Counted from the stretch's first letter, positions 16,874 through 26,160 are shown. The stretch: 64,000 nucleotides of DNA from G965198795 sp965198795 (GCA_965198795.1 OZ240674.1:2294001-2358000), one strand, 5' to 3'. Notes: generated from the letters alone by a model not told the origin. A program made the numbers and translations.

Positions 16874-16962
16874 GCACGTCCGGCCTGATCTGACGCCGCT
16901 TTTTGAAAGGGGCGGGGGTCGCCGGTTTTGACGCGGCGTCTGTCAGGTCAGGCCGGACGTGC
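16874..16962. repeat. long imperfect inverted repeat after res
   Basis: GCACGTCCGGCCTGATC...GACGCCGC (16874-16899) is mirrored by GCGGCGTC...GTCAGGCCGGACGTGC at 16933-16962, with a 4-nt insertion and a 33-bp loop. It may be a terminator-like structure, or the end of a mobile segment carrying the restriction genes. Confidence 0.7.
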
Positions 16963-17735
16963 CCCAGATCAAGCCTGGAACGTTTCCTTTCAGATCTGTT
17001 GATCGCCGCTCAAGGTCTGCATGGGCGTTTTTCCTTTGCAGGTTTTTCCCTGACGGGTTCGGTCACGGGTTCGGTCATTGTTGCCGTGATCACACCATTC
17101 GCCGGGGTCTTTTTGCAGTTGGCCGGCGCCGCCATAGACCTTGCTTGCGGAACGCCGCCTGACAGCACTCCTGTAAAATAGTTTTGCGGAACCGTCCGCA
17201 GCCGCCGTTTGTCCGGGGCGGCGTGAGCGTGGTCTTGGTGTGGCCGATGGCGTTGACGGCGGGGAACAGCTGGTCATCGCGCTTGTCCGCCCGCCCGCAG
17301 TATTCGGCTTCCCGGCCGGTGAGGATGCGCGGCGCCGGAAGGTTGTGTTCCCCATAGAACGGCGCCGCGCTTTGTCATTGTCATTGAGCGTGCCGGGCGC
17401 CGTGACCGGCGTCTTGGCGGCGTAGAGCTTGGGCCTGGGCGGCCTGGGCGCAGGCGCCGGTATAATAGAGGTCTGCTGACAGACCCGCGCCCTTCAACGC
17501 GCCCGCATAGCCTTCAACGCGCCCGCATAGAAGGCGTCCTGCGCCCTCCGACGGCCGGCGATGGGCCGTGTTGATCCCGCCCCAAGTCTGGTCATCCAGC
17601 GTTTTCTTCTCCAGCGCCTGGACCTGGGCCCCGCCCGGCGCCGGGCCATCTTCGGCGGCCTTGGCCTCAAGCGCCTTCAGGCGGCGCTTGAAGGCGGCGA
17701 GGCCGTGACGAAGCCAAATGGAGCGCGCCGCGCTG
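16963..17735. other. degraded region, including a 20-bp tandem repeat
   Basis: No intact gene. Short frames on both strands look like broken coding sequence of unclear origin. CCTTCAACGCGCCCGCATAG is duplicated exactly at 17491-17510 and 17511-17530. Confidence 0.5.
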
Positions 17736-18010
17736 GCGGCGGCGTGTTTTTTCGCCGTCCACGCGCGATCATCGTCTTTGCGCCCGGCGCCGAGAGCGAA
17801 GCCCTGTTCGATGGCGGGGCCGGGGTGGAAGGGGACGAGAGTTACTCCAGCGGCAACCGAAAGGGAAAGCGGCGCCGGGCGCGGCGGGAAAAGCGCCGGT
17901 ATCCGGCTTGTCGAAGCGGGGCGGCAAGGTCTACGCCTCTACGCCAGGGTCATTCCCGGCGACGGCCCGCCCGGTCTCTTCGTCAACATGGTTCTCCAGG
18001 CCGGTTCTTA
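17736..18010 (+). pseudogene. IS1595-family transposase remnant
   Basis: Pieces in different frames match IS1595 transposases in order: FFRRPRAIIVFAPGAESEAL, then VEGDESYSSGNRKGKRRR (normally EVDESYFGGxRKGKRGRG), then, after a frameshift, KRGGKVYAS. At least one frameshift lies near 17880-17920, and the catalytic core downstream is gone. Inactive. Confidence 0.65.
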
Positions 18011-18175
18011 AGGCTGGTTCTCCAGGTTCGCCGCCCGCCAGTTCTTCAGGTTCGCCGCCCGCCGGGGCTTCTCCAACAGAGCGCCTCGGCGCCGCCTTGT
18101 TCAACCGCGTCGCGGCGGCGCTAAAACGTGTCCCTGGACAATCCCGTCACCGGACAGGTCTTGGACACATTGCCT

Positions 18176-18214
18176 AATTCCCCGGCCCAATTCCCCGGCC
18201 CAATTCCCCGGCCA
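18176..18214. repeat. 13-bp tandem repeat, three copies
   Basis: AATTCCCCGGCCC occurs three times head to tail, the last ending in A. Confidence 0.85.
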
Positions 18215-18282
18215 CGTTCAGAAGTCCAACTTTGTGACGGATGATTTTTGATTACGCCCGTACATGAAGGTCACCTCTTTCG

Positions 18283-18331
18283 TGGGTTTGATGGTTTTCA
18301 TGGGTTTGATGGGTTTCATGGGTTTGATGGT
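18283..18331. repeat. 18-bp tandem repeat, 2.7 copies
   Basis: TGGGTTTGATGGKTTTCA repeats at 18283-18300 and 18301-18318, with a partial third copy. The translated frame would read GFDGFH repeats, but no gene context supports it. Confidence 0.85.
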
Positions 18332-18348
18332 GTGGTTAAGCGCCGCTG

Positions 18349-18405
18349 TCAAAACCGCCAACCCTCTATCAAAACCGGTAACTCTCTATCAAAACTGGTA
18401 ACCCC
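18349..18405. repeat. 20-bp tandem repeat, nearly three copies
   Basis: Units TCAAAACCGCCAACCCTCTA, TCAAAACCGGTAACTCTCTA and a truncated third lie head to tail without spacers. This excludes a CRISPR array. Confidence 0.85.
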
Positions 18406-18461
18406 CGCCCCTTTCAACAAGCGGCGGGAGCGGCGTCAGATCAAGTCTGAAATACTACAGA

Positions 18462-18767
18462 TTAAACGAGTTTGATTAGCGCGGCGAGAATCGCCGTTTG
18501 GCCGAGAAGCGCGCCGAACATCCATTTGAGGATATCGGCCTTGGCCGCGGCGAGGCCCGCGGCGATTTGGCCCTCCAGCCGCGTCTCCAGCTCCTTCATG
18601 TCGCGCTTGAGCGCGGTTTCCAGTTCCTTCAGATCGCGCTTGGTCGCCAACTCGCTTTCGATCAACCGCGACTGTTCCTCGGCCAGGACCTCGGCCTGCG
18701 GCTCGGGCATCCCAGCTCCGGTCAGGCGCTTCACATAGGCGTGCGTATCGAAGGCGGCGTTTCCCAT
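18462..18767 (-). CDS. DUF1640-type coiled-coil protein with C-terminal membrane helix
   Basis: 101 residues. The pattern matches DUF1640 (CCDC90-like) proteins common in proteobacteria: FDTHAYVKRLTGAGMPEPQA, then EEQSRLIESELATKRDLKEL coiled coil with heptads, then a hydrophobic C-terminal segment (GALLGQTAILAALIKLV) that likely anchors it in the membrane. No biochemical function is established. It sits alone among tandem repeats and IS debris. The start ATG is unambiguous. Confidence 0.85.
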   Translation of the reverse strand: MGNAAFDTHAYVKRLTGAGMPEPQAEVLAEEQSRLIESELATKRDLKELETALKRDMKELETRLEGQIAAGLAAAKADILKWMFGALLGQTAILAALIKLV

Positions 18768-18960
18768 GCCCCGATCCTAGCAGGTGGAAAGCGGGGCGCA
18801 AAAGGCGAAAACCGCCTTGCGCGGAAACCTTAATCGTTCATGCGCGCTCAAGATCAGAGGAACCCGGGCCGGTTCTTTCGGCGGCTTCGCAGGCCGGCGC
18901 GAGTGAGGAATGAAACACGGATGATTGTATATCGGCCGCAGCGGCGCGGGGGACATGAGG

Positions 18961-20661
18961 TCAAACCGCCTTGATCTCCTCGGAGAAGCCTTCCAGCAAT
19001 TTTCGGAGGTTCATAGCCAACTCCGAAACCTCCGCCGCCACCGTGCTGACAGAGCGCGCGGCGGCGTCCGTTTCACCGGAAACCTTACTGACCGTGTGGA
19101 TGTTTGACGTGACCTCGGAAGTCCCGGCGGAGGCGTCTTGAACCGAACGGGAGATTTCCAATGTCGCGGCGCCCTGCTGTTCAATGGACAGGGCGACGGA
19201 TCCGGAAATCTCGCTCATGTTGTGAACCGTTTTGCCCACATCCTCAATGGCTGTCATGGCCCCCTTCGCGATCTGTTGAATCTCTTGAATCTGGCCTGAA
19301 ATTTCCTCTGTCGCCCTCGCGGTCTGATTCGCCAGATTTTTGACTTCACTGGCGACAACGGCGAAGCCTTTTCCGGCCTCGCCCGCCCGGGCGGATTCGA
19401 TTGTCGCGTTGAGGGCCAGCAGGTTTGTCTGTTCGGCGATTTCAGAAATTAGCTGAACCACCTCGCCGATGCGGCTGGAAGACTCTTCCAGCCTGCGCAT
19501 GGTTTGGACATTCTCGTTCACTTCCGTGACTGCGGCCTCGGCGATGGAACTGGATTGACGCACCTGGGAATTGATCTCGTTAATGGAAGAACTGAGTTCC
19601 TCCGCTGCGGAGGCGACGGTATGGACGTTGGAAGAGGCGTCCTCGGCCGCGGCCGAGACCGCGCGGGAACGATTGCTGGTCTCCTCGGCGCTTCGCACCA
19701 GATGTCCGGACGTCGTCGTCATTCTCTCCGCGGCGGTCAGGACGTCCTTGAGCAAGGCGCTGCTTTTCTGCTCAAAATCACCGACAAGCCTTTCAATCGC
19801 GTCCGTTTTTCTTTGGCGGGACGCCATCATGTTCTTTTCCTTTTCGGCCATCTGATCCTGTTTGATCGCGGAGGTCTTGAAAACAGCGAGAGCGCGGGCA
19901 ATGTCTCCGACCTCGTCCATCCGGTCCTCGGAGGAAATTTCAACGGACTTGTCGCCTTCGGCGAGGGCCAGCATCTCGGTGCGCGTACGCGACAGGGGCT
20001 TGGTGATCGACAGGTTGATCGCGAAGATGCAGACCACGCCCATCAGGACGGAAAATCCGCTGATTGCCGAAATGCCGTAGATAAACCGCTTACCCGTATT
20101 CCGGGCAATATCCGTCTCCAGTTTGTTGTTGCTTTCCTTCAGGTCGATGAAGACGTTGATCGCCGCCAGCCACTCGCTGAAGGCGGGGCGCGCCTGAGTG
20201 ATCAAAAGGTTGTAGGGGGCCTCATACTCACCGGCGTGCCGCTGGGCCATAATCTGATTTATAAGCGGAAGGGTCTTGTCCTCAATGGCCTGAATGCGCT
20301 CTATGACGGGCCGCTCGCCCTCGCTATAACCCACTTGCTCAAAAAGAGCGTCCATCCCCTCGGCCGCCGCGTCATAATCCTGTGTCAATTGTTCGATCTC
20401 CTGCGTGACCTCGGCCATCGCCGCCTTGTCGTTCAGCAACACGAGATCGCGCAAGGAGATGGCGCGATCATGGACGGAACCGCGGAAATTGATCGCATAG
20501 CGTTGTTTGACGGAATTCACGTCATTGATCTGTGTGAGGGCCTGATTGATTTTCATGACTTCGAAAATACCAAAGGCCGTAATCACCATTGAAAGAAAGA
20601 TCATCAGGCCAAAACTGGACATCAGACGGGATCGAATACGCATTTCAAGAAAAATTTTCAT
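18961..20661 (-). CDS. methyl-accepting chemotaxis protein
   Basis: 566-residue transmembrane chemoreceptor. TM1 is at about 13-35, a helical-bundle periplasmic sensor at 36-190, TM2 at 193-215, HAMP at about 216-268, and the cytoplasmic signalling hairpin with its tip EIAEQTNLLALNATIESARA near residue 420. It would bind CheW/CheA and be methylated on the flanking helices. The ligand is unknown. The ATG has GAGGAGCG upstream. It stands alone, without che genes nearby in the window. No C-terminal CheR/CheB-tethering pentapeptide is apparent. Confidence 0.94.
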   Translation of the reverse strand: MKIFLEMRIRSRLMSSFGLMIFLSMVITAFGIFEVMKINQALTQINDVNSVKQRYAINFRGSVHDRAISLRDLVLLNDKAAMAEVTQEIEQLTQDYDAAAEGMDALFEQVGYSEGERPVIERIQAIEDKTLPLINQIMAQRHAGEYEAPYNLLITQARPAFSEWLAAINVFIDLKESNNKLETDIARNTGKRFIYGISAISGFSVLMGVVCIFAINLSITKPLSRTRTEMLALAEGDKSVEISSEDRMDEVGDIARALAVFKTSAIKQDQMAEKEKNMMASRQRKTDAIERLVGDFEQKSSALLKDVLTAAERMTTTSGHLVRSAEETSNRSRAVSAAAEDASSNVHTVASAAEELSSSINEINSQVRQSSSIAEAAVTEVNENVQTMRRLEESSSRIGEVVQLISEIAEQTNLLALNATIESARAGEAGKGFAVVASEVKNLANQTARATEEISGQIQEIQQIAKGAMTAIEDVGKTVHNMSEISGSVALSIEQQGAATLEISRSVQDASAGTSEVTSNIHTVSKVSGETDAAARSVSTVAAEVSELAMNLRKLLEGFSEEIKAV

Positions 20662-21157
20662 GACCCGCTCCTCAAAGATTTACCCCAGTTGCACTATTTT
20701 ATACCAAAAAACACAATTGGAAATGTTAATTTAATGATAAAGGCGCTCGTTTAGAGGGAGATTTTCCAATCAACTCTGGCGAGATTTATCCCGATGTTGT
20801 CTTGATCGTTAAGACCGCTGATAACCGGACGGCCTGTTCTTTGTTCTCTTCGCGGTTGGTGCGGGCTTGGGTTCCTGGTCACCAACGGCGCCGGAAGTGT
20901 TCTGGCGGCGGCGCTTTTCCCGATCATCGTCATCGCCATGCCGCTGTTGTTGGACGCGGATCGGGATTTCATCACCGCCATGATCACCAGTGTGAAAACC
21001 GTCCTTCAAAGCGTGGGAGTCACGGTGGCGTGAGGGGCTGGCGGATGAGTCGGCGCGGACAGCCGCCGAAATTTCTCGCCATGTAGTACCCCAATAACAC
21101 TCGGTCCCTCCAGGCGCGTGGTACACTCTGATCATTTCGATGGTCTTGGAGGTTGTT
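20662..21157. other. intergenic gap with a frameshifted membrane-protein-like fragment
   Basis: On the plus strand, two adjacent frames give GLFFVLFAVGAGLG (about 20830-20871) and then FLVTNGAGSVLAAALFPIIV and further hydrophobic residues, ending at a stop near 21032. Joined by one frameshift they would make the C-terminus of a membrane protein, but I cannot name it. Otherwise nothing is seen. Confidence 0.3.
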
Positions 21158-21553
21158 ATGGCCAAAGCGATACACACCATGATCCGCGTGCTTGAGGAAG
21201 AGCGCTCGGTCAAGTTTTACGAAACCGCCCTTGGGCTGGAAATCGCGGACAGGTTCGAGTTCGACAGCTTCGTGCTGATCTATCTGCGCAACGCGGAAGC
21301 GGATTTCGAGTTGGAACTCACGGTCAATAAGGGCGCCGCCGAACCCTATACCCATGGCACGGGCTATGGCCATGTCGCCGTCGCCGTCGATGATCTGGAC
21401 GCCGAGCACGCGCGCGTGTCGCAAGCGGGACTTGAGCCTAAGGATATCGTCGCTTTTGAACGGGACGGCGCCCTGATGGCCCGGTTCTTTTTTATGCAAG
21501 ACCCCGATGGTTACAAGATTGAGGTCCTCCAGCGCCACGGCCGTTATCAATAA
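21158..21553 (+). CDS. glyoxalase I family protein (lactoylglutathione lyase-like)
   Basis: 131 residues, glyoxalase/bleomycin-resistance fold with two beta-alpha-beta-beta-beta modules. The four metal ligands expected of GloA align with H in AIHTMIRV, E in FELELTVN, H in GYGHVAVAVDD and E in YKIEVLQ. It would convert the hemithioacetal of methylglyoxal and glutathione to S-lactoylglutathione. The start is ATG 21158 after TTGGAGGTT; an in-frame ATG 18 bp upstream overlaps that ribosome site. Some family members act on other substrates. Confidence 0.85.
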   Translation: MAKAIHTMIRVLEEERSVKFYETALGLEIADRFEFDSFVLIYLRNAEADFELELTVNKGAAEPYTHGTGYGHVAVAVDDLDAEHARVSQAGLEPKDIVAFERDGALMARFFFMQDPDGYKIEVLQRHGRYQ

Positions 21554-21641
21554 CGGGGAACCGGCGGGAGCGGCGCGCCGCCGTGACGCATTCGAGGATG
21601 AACGCCGCCCTTCCTAAACTTTTGACAGGAAAAGAAATATC

Positions 21642-22001
21642 ATGAGCAACGATACATGCTGCACGCTGGCGCCCTACTTCAAGGTTCACGCCGGCAAACT
21701 GGATGAGTTCAAGGCCGGGTGTCCGGCGTTCGTCGAAGCGACCCAGAAGGAAGAAGGCGTCTTGCATTACGGCTTCAGCTTCAACGGCGACGAGGCGCAC
21801 TGCCGGGAGGGCTACAAGGACGCCGCAGGCATCCTGGCTCATTTGGAAAATGTTGGTCCGTTGCTTCAGGAAGCTCTCAAGATCGCCGATTTGACGCGGC
21901 TTGAGGTTCACGCGCCCGCAGATCAAATCGGGTTGCTGCGCGAGCCATTGGCCAACCTGAACCCGGTCTACTTCACCATGGAGTTCGGCTTCCGCCGCTG
22001 A
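21642..22001 (+). CDS. ABM-fold (antibiotic biosynthesis monooxygenase-like) protein
   Basis: 119 residues with a ferredoxin-like ABM/Dabb pattern: an initial strand LAPYFKVHAGKLDEFKAG, then VEATQKEEGVLHYGFSFNGD and the helix HLENVGPLLQEALKIAD. Members include monooxygenases acting without cofactor and many uncharacterised small proteins. The start is supported by GACAGGAAAAG upstream. It lies 88 bp after the glyoxalase gene, possibly in one detoxification unit. Confidence 0.7.
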   Translation: MSNDTCCTLAPYFKVHAGKLDEFKAGCPAFVEATQKEEGVLHYGFSFNGDEAHCREGYKDAAGILAHLENVGPLLQEALKIADLTRLEVHAPADQIGLLREPLANLNPVYFTMEFGFRR

Positions 22002-22204
22002 CTGGATGTTCTTCCAAGGGTCCCCATTCGCGGGGCCGCCGCGTATCCCGGCCGCCATCGCCAAGACCGGGCGTTCGCCGCCCGGGCGCTACCCAGCTGT
22101 TGCGGCTATTGGGCCGAACTGAGTCTGAAGTATACGGTCCGGGTCTTGCGGCCGTCCGGGCCGGTTTCTAATCTCTGCCGCAAGGAGACCAGAAGGGACG
22201 GCGC

Positions 22205-23461
22205 ATGGCGGAGGAAAAGACGGATGTGGTGATCGTGGGCGGCGGGCAAGCGGGGCTGGCCGCCAGCCGGCATTTAAGCGCTCACCGCATTGCGCATATC
22301 GTTCTGGAGCGAGGACGCGTCGCCGAGCGGTGGCGGTCGGAACGGTGGGACTCTCTCGTCGCCAATGGGCCCGCCTGGCATGATCGCTTTCCCGACATGG
22401 AATTTTCCGGCGTTCACCCGGATGCTTTCGCCACGAAAAACGACGTCGCGGCCTATTTCGAGACCTATGCGCGGATGAACAAGGCGCCGGTGCGAACCGG
22501 CGTGGCGGCGCTGTCCGCGCGCCGGAACGAGGGCGGCGCGGGATTTCGGGTCGAGACGTCCGATGGCGTGATCGACGCCGCGAGCGTCGTCGCCGCGACG
22601 GGACCGTTTCAAAAACCTGTTATTCCGCCTCTTATTCCGGATTCGGGACGAATTCATCAGCTTCATTCCAGTACCTACCGGAATCCCGATCAACTGCCCG
22701 ATGGCGGTGTGTTGGTGGTGGGAGCGGGGTCGTCGGGCGTGCAGATCGCGGATGAATTGATGCGCGCGGGCAGGCGGGTATATCTCTCGGTCGGACCCCA
22801 TAACCGCCCGCCCAGACGCTACCGGGGGTTCGATTTCGTCTGGTGGCTAGGTATTTTGGGGAAGTGGGAAGCGCAGTTCGCAGAGCCGGGCAAGGAACAC
22901 GTCACCATCGCCGTCAGCGGCGCGCATGGCGGCCATACGGTGGACTTTCGGGATTTGGCCAATCGCGGTATGACGCTGGTGGGCATGACGACCGGTTACG
23001 AGGCGGGCGTGGTCGGTTTCGCCAATGATCTGGCGGCGAACGTCGCCCAGGGCGACGCGGATTATCTGTCCATCCTGGATGAGGCGGACGCCTATGCGGG
23101 CCGTAACGGTCTCGACCTGCCTAAAGACCCGGACGCGCGTGAAATTGGGCCTGATCCGGAATGCGTCGCCAATCCAGTTTCGAGCCTTGATCTGGCGGAA
23201 GCTGGGGTGCGGACCGTCCTTTGGGCGACGGGATACGCCTTTGATTTCGGTTGGTTACAGGTGAACGCCTTCGACGAGTCGGGAAAGCCGGAGCATCGGC
23301 GCGGCGTCTCTCCGGAACCCGGCGTCTATTTCGTCGGCCTGCCCTGGCTGTCGCGGCGGGGGTCCTCCTTTATCTGGGGGGTGTGGCACGACGCCAGATT
23401 CATTGCCGATCAAATCGCCATTCAGCGGAATTACCAGTCTCACCTCCGGTCCAAAAGTTAG
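22205..23461 (+). CDS. flavin-dependent monooxygenase (FMO/CzcO-like)
   Basis: 418 residues with two dinucleotide-binding motifs: FAD loop VVIVGGGQAGLAASRHL near residue 9 and NADPH loop VLVVGAGSSGVQIADEL near residue 176. LWATGY, close to the FMO ATG motif, lies near residue 340. Relatives include YUCCA-like and Baeyer-Villiger enzymes and proteins labelled CzcO or potassium-transport flavoproteins. Substrate unknown; cytosolic. GAAGGGA precedes the ATG. Confidence 0.85.
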   Translation: MAEEKTDVVIVGGGQAGLAASRHLSAHRIAHIVLERGRVAERWRSERWDSLVANGPAWHDRFPDMEFSGVHPDAFATKNDVAAYFETYARMNKAPVRTGVAALSARRNEGGAGFRVETSDGVIDAASVVAATGPFQKPVIPPLIPDSGRIHQLHSSTYRNPDQLPDGGVLVVGAGSSGVQIADELMRAGRRVYLSVGPHNRPPRRYRGFDFVWWLGILGKWEAQFAEPGKEHVTIAVSGAHGGHTVDFRDLANRGMTLVGMTTGYEAGVVGFANDLAANVAQGDADYLSILDEADAYAGRNGLDLPKDPDAREIGPDPECVANPVSSLDLAEAGVRTVLWATGYAFDFGWLQVNAFDESGKPEHRRGVSPEPGVYFVGLPWLSRRGSSFIWGVWHDARFIADQIAIQRNYQSHLRSKS

Positions 23462-23544
23462 CGGCTTGGCGTCCGCTCGCTGAACAGACCGCGCCGCCGC
23501 GATTTCGGGTAAATAACAGCAAGGCTCATGCCTAGGCCCAGGAC

Positions 23545-23715
23545 TCATTGATCGCGAGAGAAGCTGACGGCTGCGGCGGCGCATAATATTGCGAAAAAGA
23601 GGGCGTGAGCGCACCTGTCACATCGGGTTGCGATACATCTGCGGTCCTTGAGCTTCGCCATCATGTTCTCGACCGTGCGCCGGGTTTTGTAGAGCGCCTT
23701 GGCGCGGGCGAGCGG
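23545..23715 (-). pseudogene. IS5-family transposase, C-terminal remnant
   Basis: One open frame reads ALYKTRRTVENMMAKLKDRR, IATRCDRCAHALFFAILCAA and ends at a stop. This is the YKxRHxIENMFxRLKDWRRIATRYDRCA end of IS5-family (DDE) transposases. Sequence upstream of 23715 is unrelated, so the catalytic core is lost. Confidence 0.75.
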
Positions 23716-24349
23716 CGCCGTTCCGCTCCCGGCCGGTGGTCCGCTCCCACCCGGCGGGATGCGGCGGGTGACGCGCCCCCTGCGTTATTCTTTCACCACC
23801 CCCGCCTTCACCTTGCCGCCCCCGCGAAGGCGGGGGTCCAGATCAACCTCCGTCACTCGATCATCGGTTGGAACGCGGGCCGCCCCGCTGGATTCCCGCC
23901 CGCGATCAGGGCGTGCGCGGCGGGCAAGCTGTTCCCGGCGAGGCGCGCGCCCCTGGCCGTTCATCGTGGCCGTTCATCTGGCCGTTCATCTGGCCTTCGC
24001 TGCGCAACAGGATGACCGGTTCGCCGTCTTGACCGGCGGCGGCGTGGCGTTTCGGGTTCAGGCCGCCCTTGGCCCGCCCGATACGGCGGGGCCTATCCTC
24101 TTTTTGAGCAGACCCCTTTTTGAGCAAACCCGCCGCCGTGCGGCGCGTCTTCAGGTGCGCGCCGCCGGTCATCACGCGGTCCGGCCCGCCAGCGTCTTCG
24201 GCAAGCGATGCGAGGGTGCGGCCAGGCGCGCCCAACCGGTCCCGCCGCGCGAAACGGTTGCACAGCGTCTTGCGCGGGCCGTAATCCTGGCGCGCGTGCT
24301 GCGCCTGGGAACGCTGCGGCGAATAACATGGACGACGCCCGAAACGGCC
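23716..24349. other. degraded DNA with a palindromic unit and short tandem repeats
   Basis: A CCCCCGCGAAGGCGGGGG hairpin lies at about 23819-23836. TGGCCGTTCATC is repeated three times within 23954-23990, one copy offset by a base. A 16-bp unit (TTTTTGAGCARACCCC) is doubled at 24101-24132. No gene is supported. Confidence 0.6.
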
Positions 24350-24690
24350 CGCTGGCCGTCAACACTGGGAACCCGCGCGGCGGCGGAAAGCAGGGCCCGG
24401 CGCGCGCCCCTGACCCTTGTCCGGTGCGCTTGGCGCCGAAGAGGCTCTCGTCCATTTCAACCACGCCGAACAAGGGCCGCATCGCCTCGCAGGCCAGGAA
24501 AATCCGTTCCCGTGAACCACCATTAAACCGCCATGAAAGGCGTCTTTGCCCGGATGCTGATGGAACTGGCCAGTCAAAGCGCCGAAACGGACATGCTGAC
24601 GAACGCGGTTTATGCCGCCGAACCGGCGGCGAAACAACGCGCGACCGCGCGGAGGTTCTTCCTGGAAACACGGGAAATAATTGAATACAT
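24350..24690 (-). pseudogene. IS1595-family transposase remnant
   Basis: Minus-strand pieces include CEAMRPLFGVVEMDESLFGA and KRTGQGSGAR, matching the VEVDESYFGxKRxRGKRGRGA core of IS1595-type transposases. The reading is broken by frameshifts. The right-hand end (CGGCGAAACAA, then GGAAACACGGGAAATAAT) resembles the outer end of the copy at 34848-35600. Confidence 0.6.
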
Positions 24691-24701
24691 ATTTTTATTT
24701 T

Positions 24702-25452
24702 AGGGGCTGTCCTAGATAGCTGAGAAAGTCTATTGATGTCAGATGGTTAGGGCAAGACGCCGGAGCAGGCTCCGGGGAAGTGTTCAAATCGAGCTTATCC
24801 AGTATTTCTGTGCGGGTTCAACAGCACGTTCCGCCGGCTGAATTGACGGGCGTCAATCGCAACACCGCGACCCTCTTCTTCCACCCTCTTCTTCCAAAAG
24901 CTTCGCGAGACGATCCACGGCAAGATTACCAGCGATGAGCCGTCTATGACGAGTGGTGAAATCGAAGTCGATGAAAGCTATTCCGGCGGCGGGCGAAAGG
25001 GCGAACGGGGCCGTGGCGCCGCGGGCGAGGTTTCCGTCTCCGGGCTTTTGAAAAGTAATGCCCATGCCCATGCCCATGCCATGATCATCCCGCATGCCCG
25101 TTCTGAAACGCTTTTTCCTATCATCAGGGAGAAGGTGAGGCCCCATTCCATTGTCTACGCCGACACCTTCAGAGCCTATGACGTGCTGGATGTGTCAGAG
25201 TTCCACCATCTGCGGATCAATCACTCCGAACTGTTTGTGGCGGACGCCAATCACATCAATGGCGTTGAAAACTTCTGGAACCAAGCAAAGAGGCGTCTCC
25301 GGCGATGTAATGGCGTCCCCAAAGAGCACGTTCATTTGTTCTTGAAAGAGTGTGAACGGCGTTTCAACTACCGACCCGTTGCAAATCTCAACAAGACATT
25401 GCAACAATGGCGGTTTAAGTAAAACCACCAAATCTTATCTAGGACACCTCCT
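24702..25452 (+). mobile_element. IS1595-family insertion sequence, complete ends, dead transposase
   Basis: Terminal inverted repeats start AGGGGCTGTCCTAGATA on the left and AGGAGGTGTCCTAGATA on the right, matching at 15 of 17 positions. The flanks TTATTTTA and TTATTTAT may be a degraded 8-bp target duplication, though both are AT-rich. The 751-bp element contains a single transposase gene with frameshifts. Confidence 0.8.
24743..25422 (+). pseudogene. IS1595-family transposase, frameshifted
   Basis: Fragments run MVRARRRSRLRGSVQIELIQ (frame 1), YFCAGSTARSAG, then ELTGVNRNTAT (frame 2), and from about 24897 a long frame KLRETIHGKITSD...EVDESYSGGGRKGERGRGAAG through YADTFRAYD and HINGVENFWNQAKRRLRR to NKTLQQWRFK. 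The second break is an exact tandem duplication of CCCTCTTCTTCCA (24871-24896); removing one copy restores the frame. A hexamer ATGCCC repeat at 25058-25080 inserts HAHAHA into the catalytic domain. The DDE-type core is still readable. Confidence 0.85.
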
Positions 25453-25489
25453 TATTTATTATGGTATTTCTGATTTTAATTCTAAAATA

Positions 25490-25745
25490 TGAGGATTGGT
25501 TCATTTTCATTCCAAGAACAAAACTATCACCAAAATTGTGCGGATGCGTGTGGGAAGCGTCTGGCGGTTCCGTCGAGGCAGGAAACATGGGAAGCTGGCG
25601 CCGCCAGCCATTACCACCTTAAGGAAACCGGGCGGGCGGTACGACAATCGCGGTTCTGGCGCAGTTCTGGCGCGCTTCCGATAAAGCCGGCGCCCTGTTG
25701 GGCCGCCCCGGGAAAAACCCTCTCAGCTAGGCGTGACCCAAGATT
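25490..25745 (+). mobile_element. terminal fragment of an IS1595-type element
   Basis: AAGGAAACCGGGCGG...GCGCTTCCG..AAAGCCGGC..CCTG..GGGCCG, ending in GGAAAAACC..GCTAGGCGTGACCC, closely parallels 38510-38628 and, inverted, 34848-34905. No coding frame survives. Confidence 0.55.
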
Positions 25746-25759
25746 TTTTCCGCTTGTTA

Positions 25760-26060
25760 TTCCTCCTATTACCCGGGCCGGAAGCCCCAGGTCTCATCCC
25801 AGTGAGGCCGGAAATATACTAGAATATTTTGTCATGGTCCCTAGATGTGCGCCGTGCGGCTCTTATCGGAATTTTTTATCGAAAAAAACGGGCCGCCATC
25901 AAATTTTTGACGATATGCCAATATGTTGCGATAATCCGGTTTGTTAAGGCCAGTTTTTTATTTGTTAAAGCCAGTTTGTTAAGGGTGGTGTTGGTTAAAA
26001 TAATTCTAAATTATAATAATAGAATTCACTGAATTATTATTGTTTATTTATTAATTTTGA
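25760..26060. other. AT-rich gap upstream of proS with an AT-rich inverted repeat
   Basis: Strongly AT-rich compared with the rest. AATAATAGAATTC and GAATTATTATT face each other around 26015-26041. A short GTTAAGGCCAGTTT-like unit recurs three times near 25943-25982. No gene seen; it could include the proS promoter. Confidence 0.5.
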
Positions 26061-26160
26061 CTGCGCTGGACAGTGCGCCCCCCTTTCCTTAGAGTCTGCG
26101 GACTTTTCGGGCGCTTTGTCCGCGCCCCTCTCAAACACGCCCGGCCAAGAGGCTTTCCCC

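Noticed and set aside
18349..18405. possible CRISPR array
   Set aside because: The 20-bp units abut without spacers and no cas gene is present.
19504..20592. 362-codon plus-strand frame
   Set aside because: Antisense to the chemoreceptor, whose domains are unmistakable.
23600..24671. several 100-275 codon frames on both strands as genes
   Set aside because: They overlap each other in degraded IS DNA and translate repeats; only the transposase fragments have family support.
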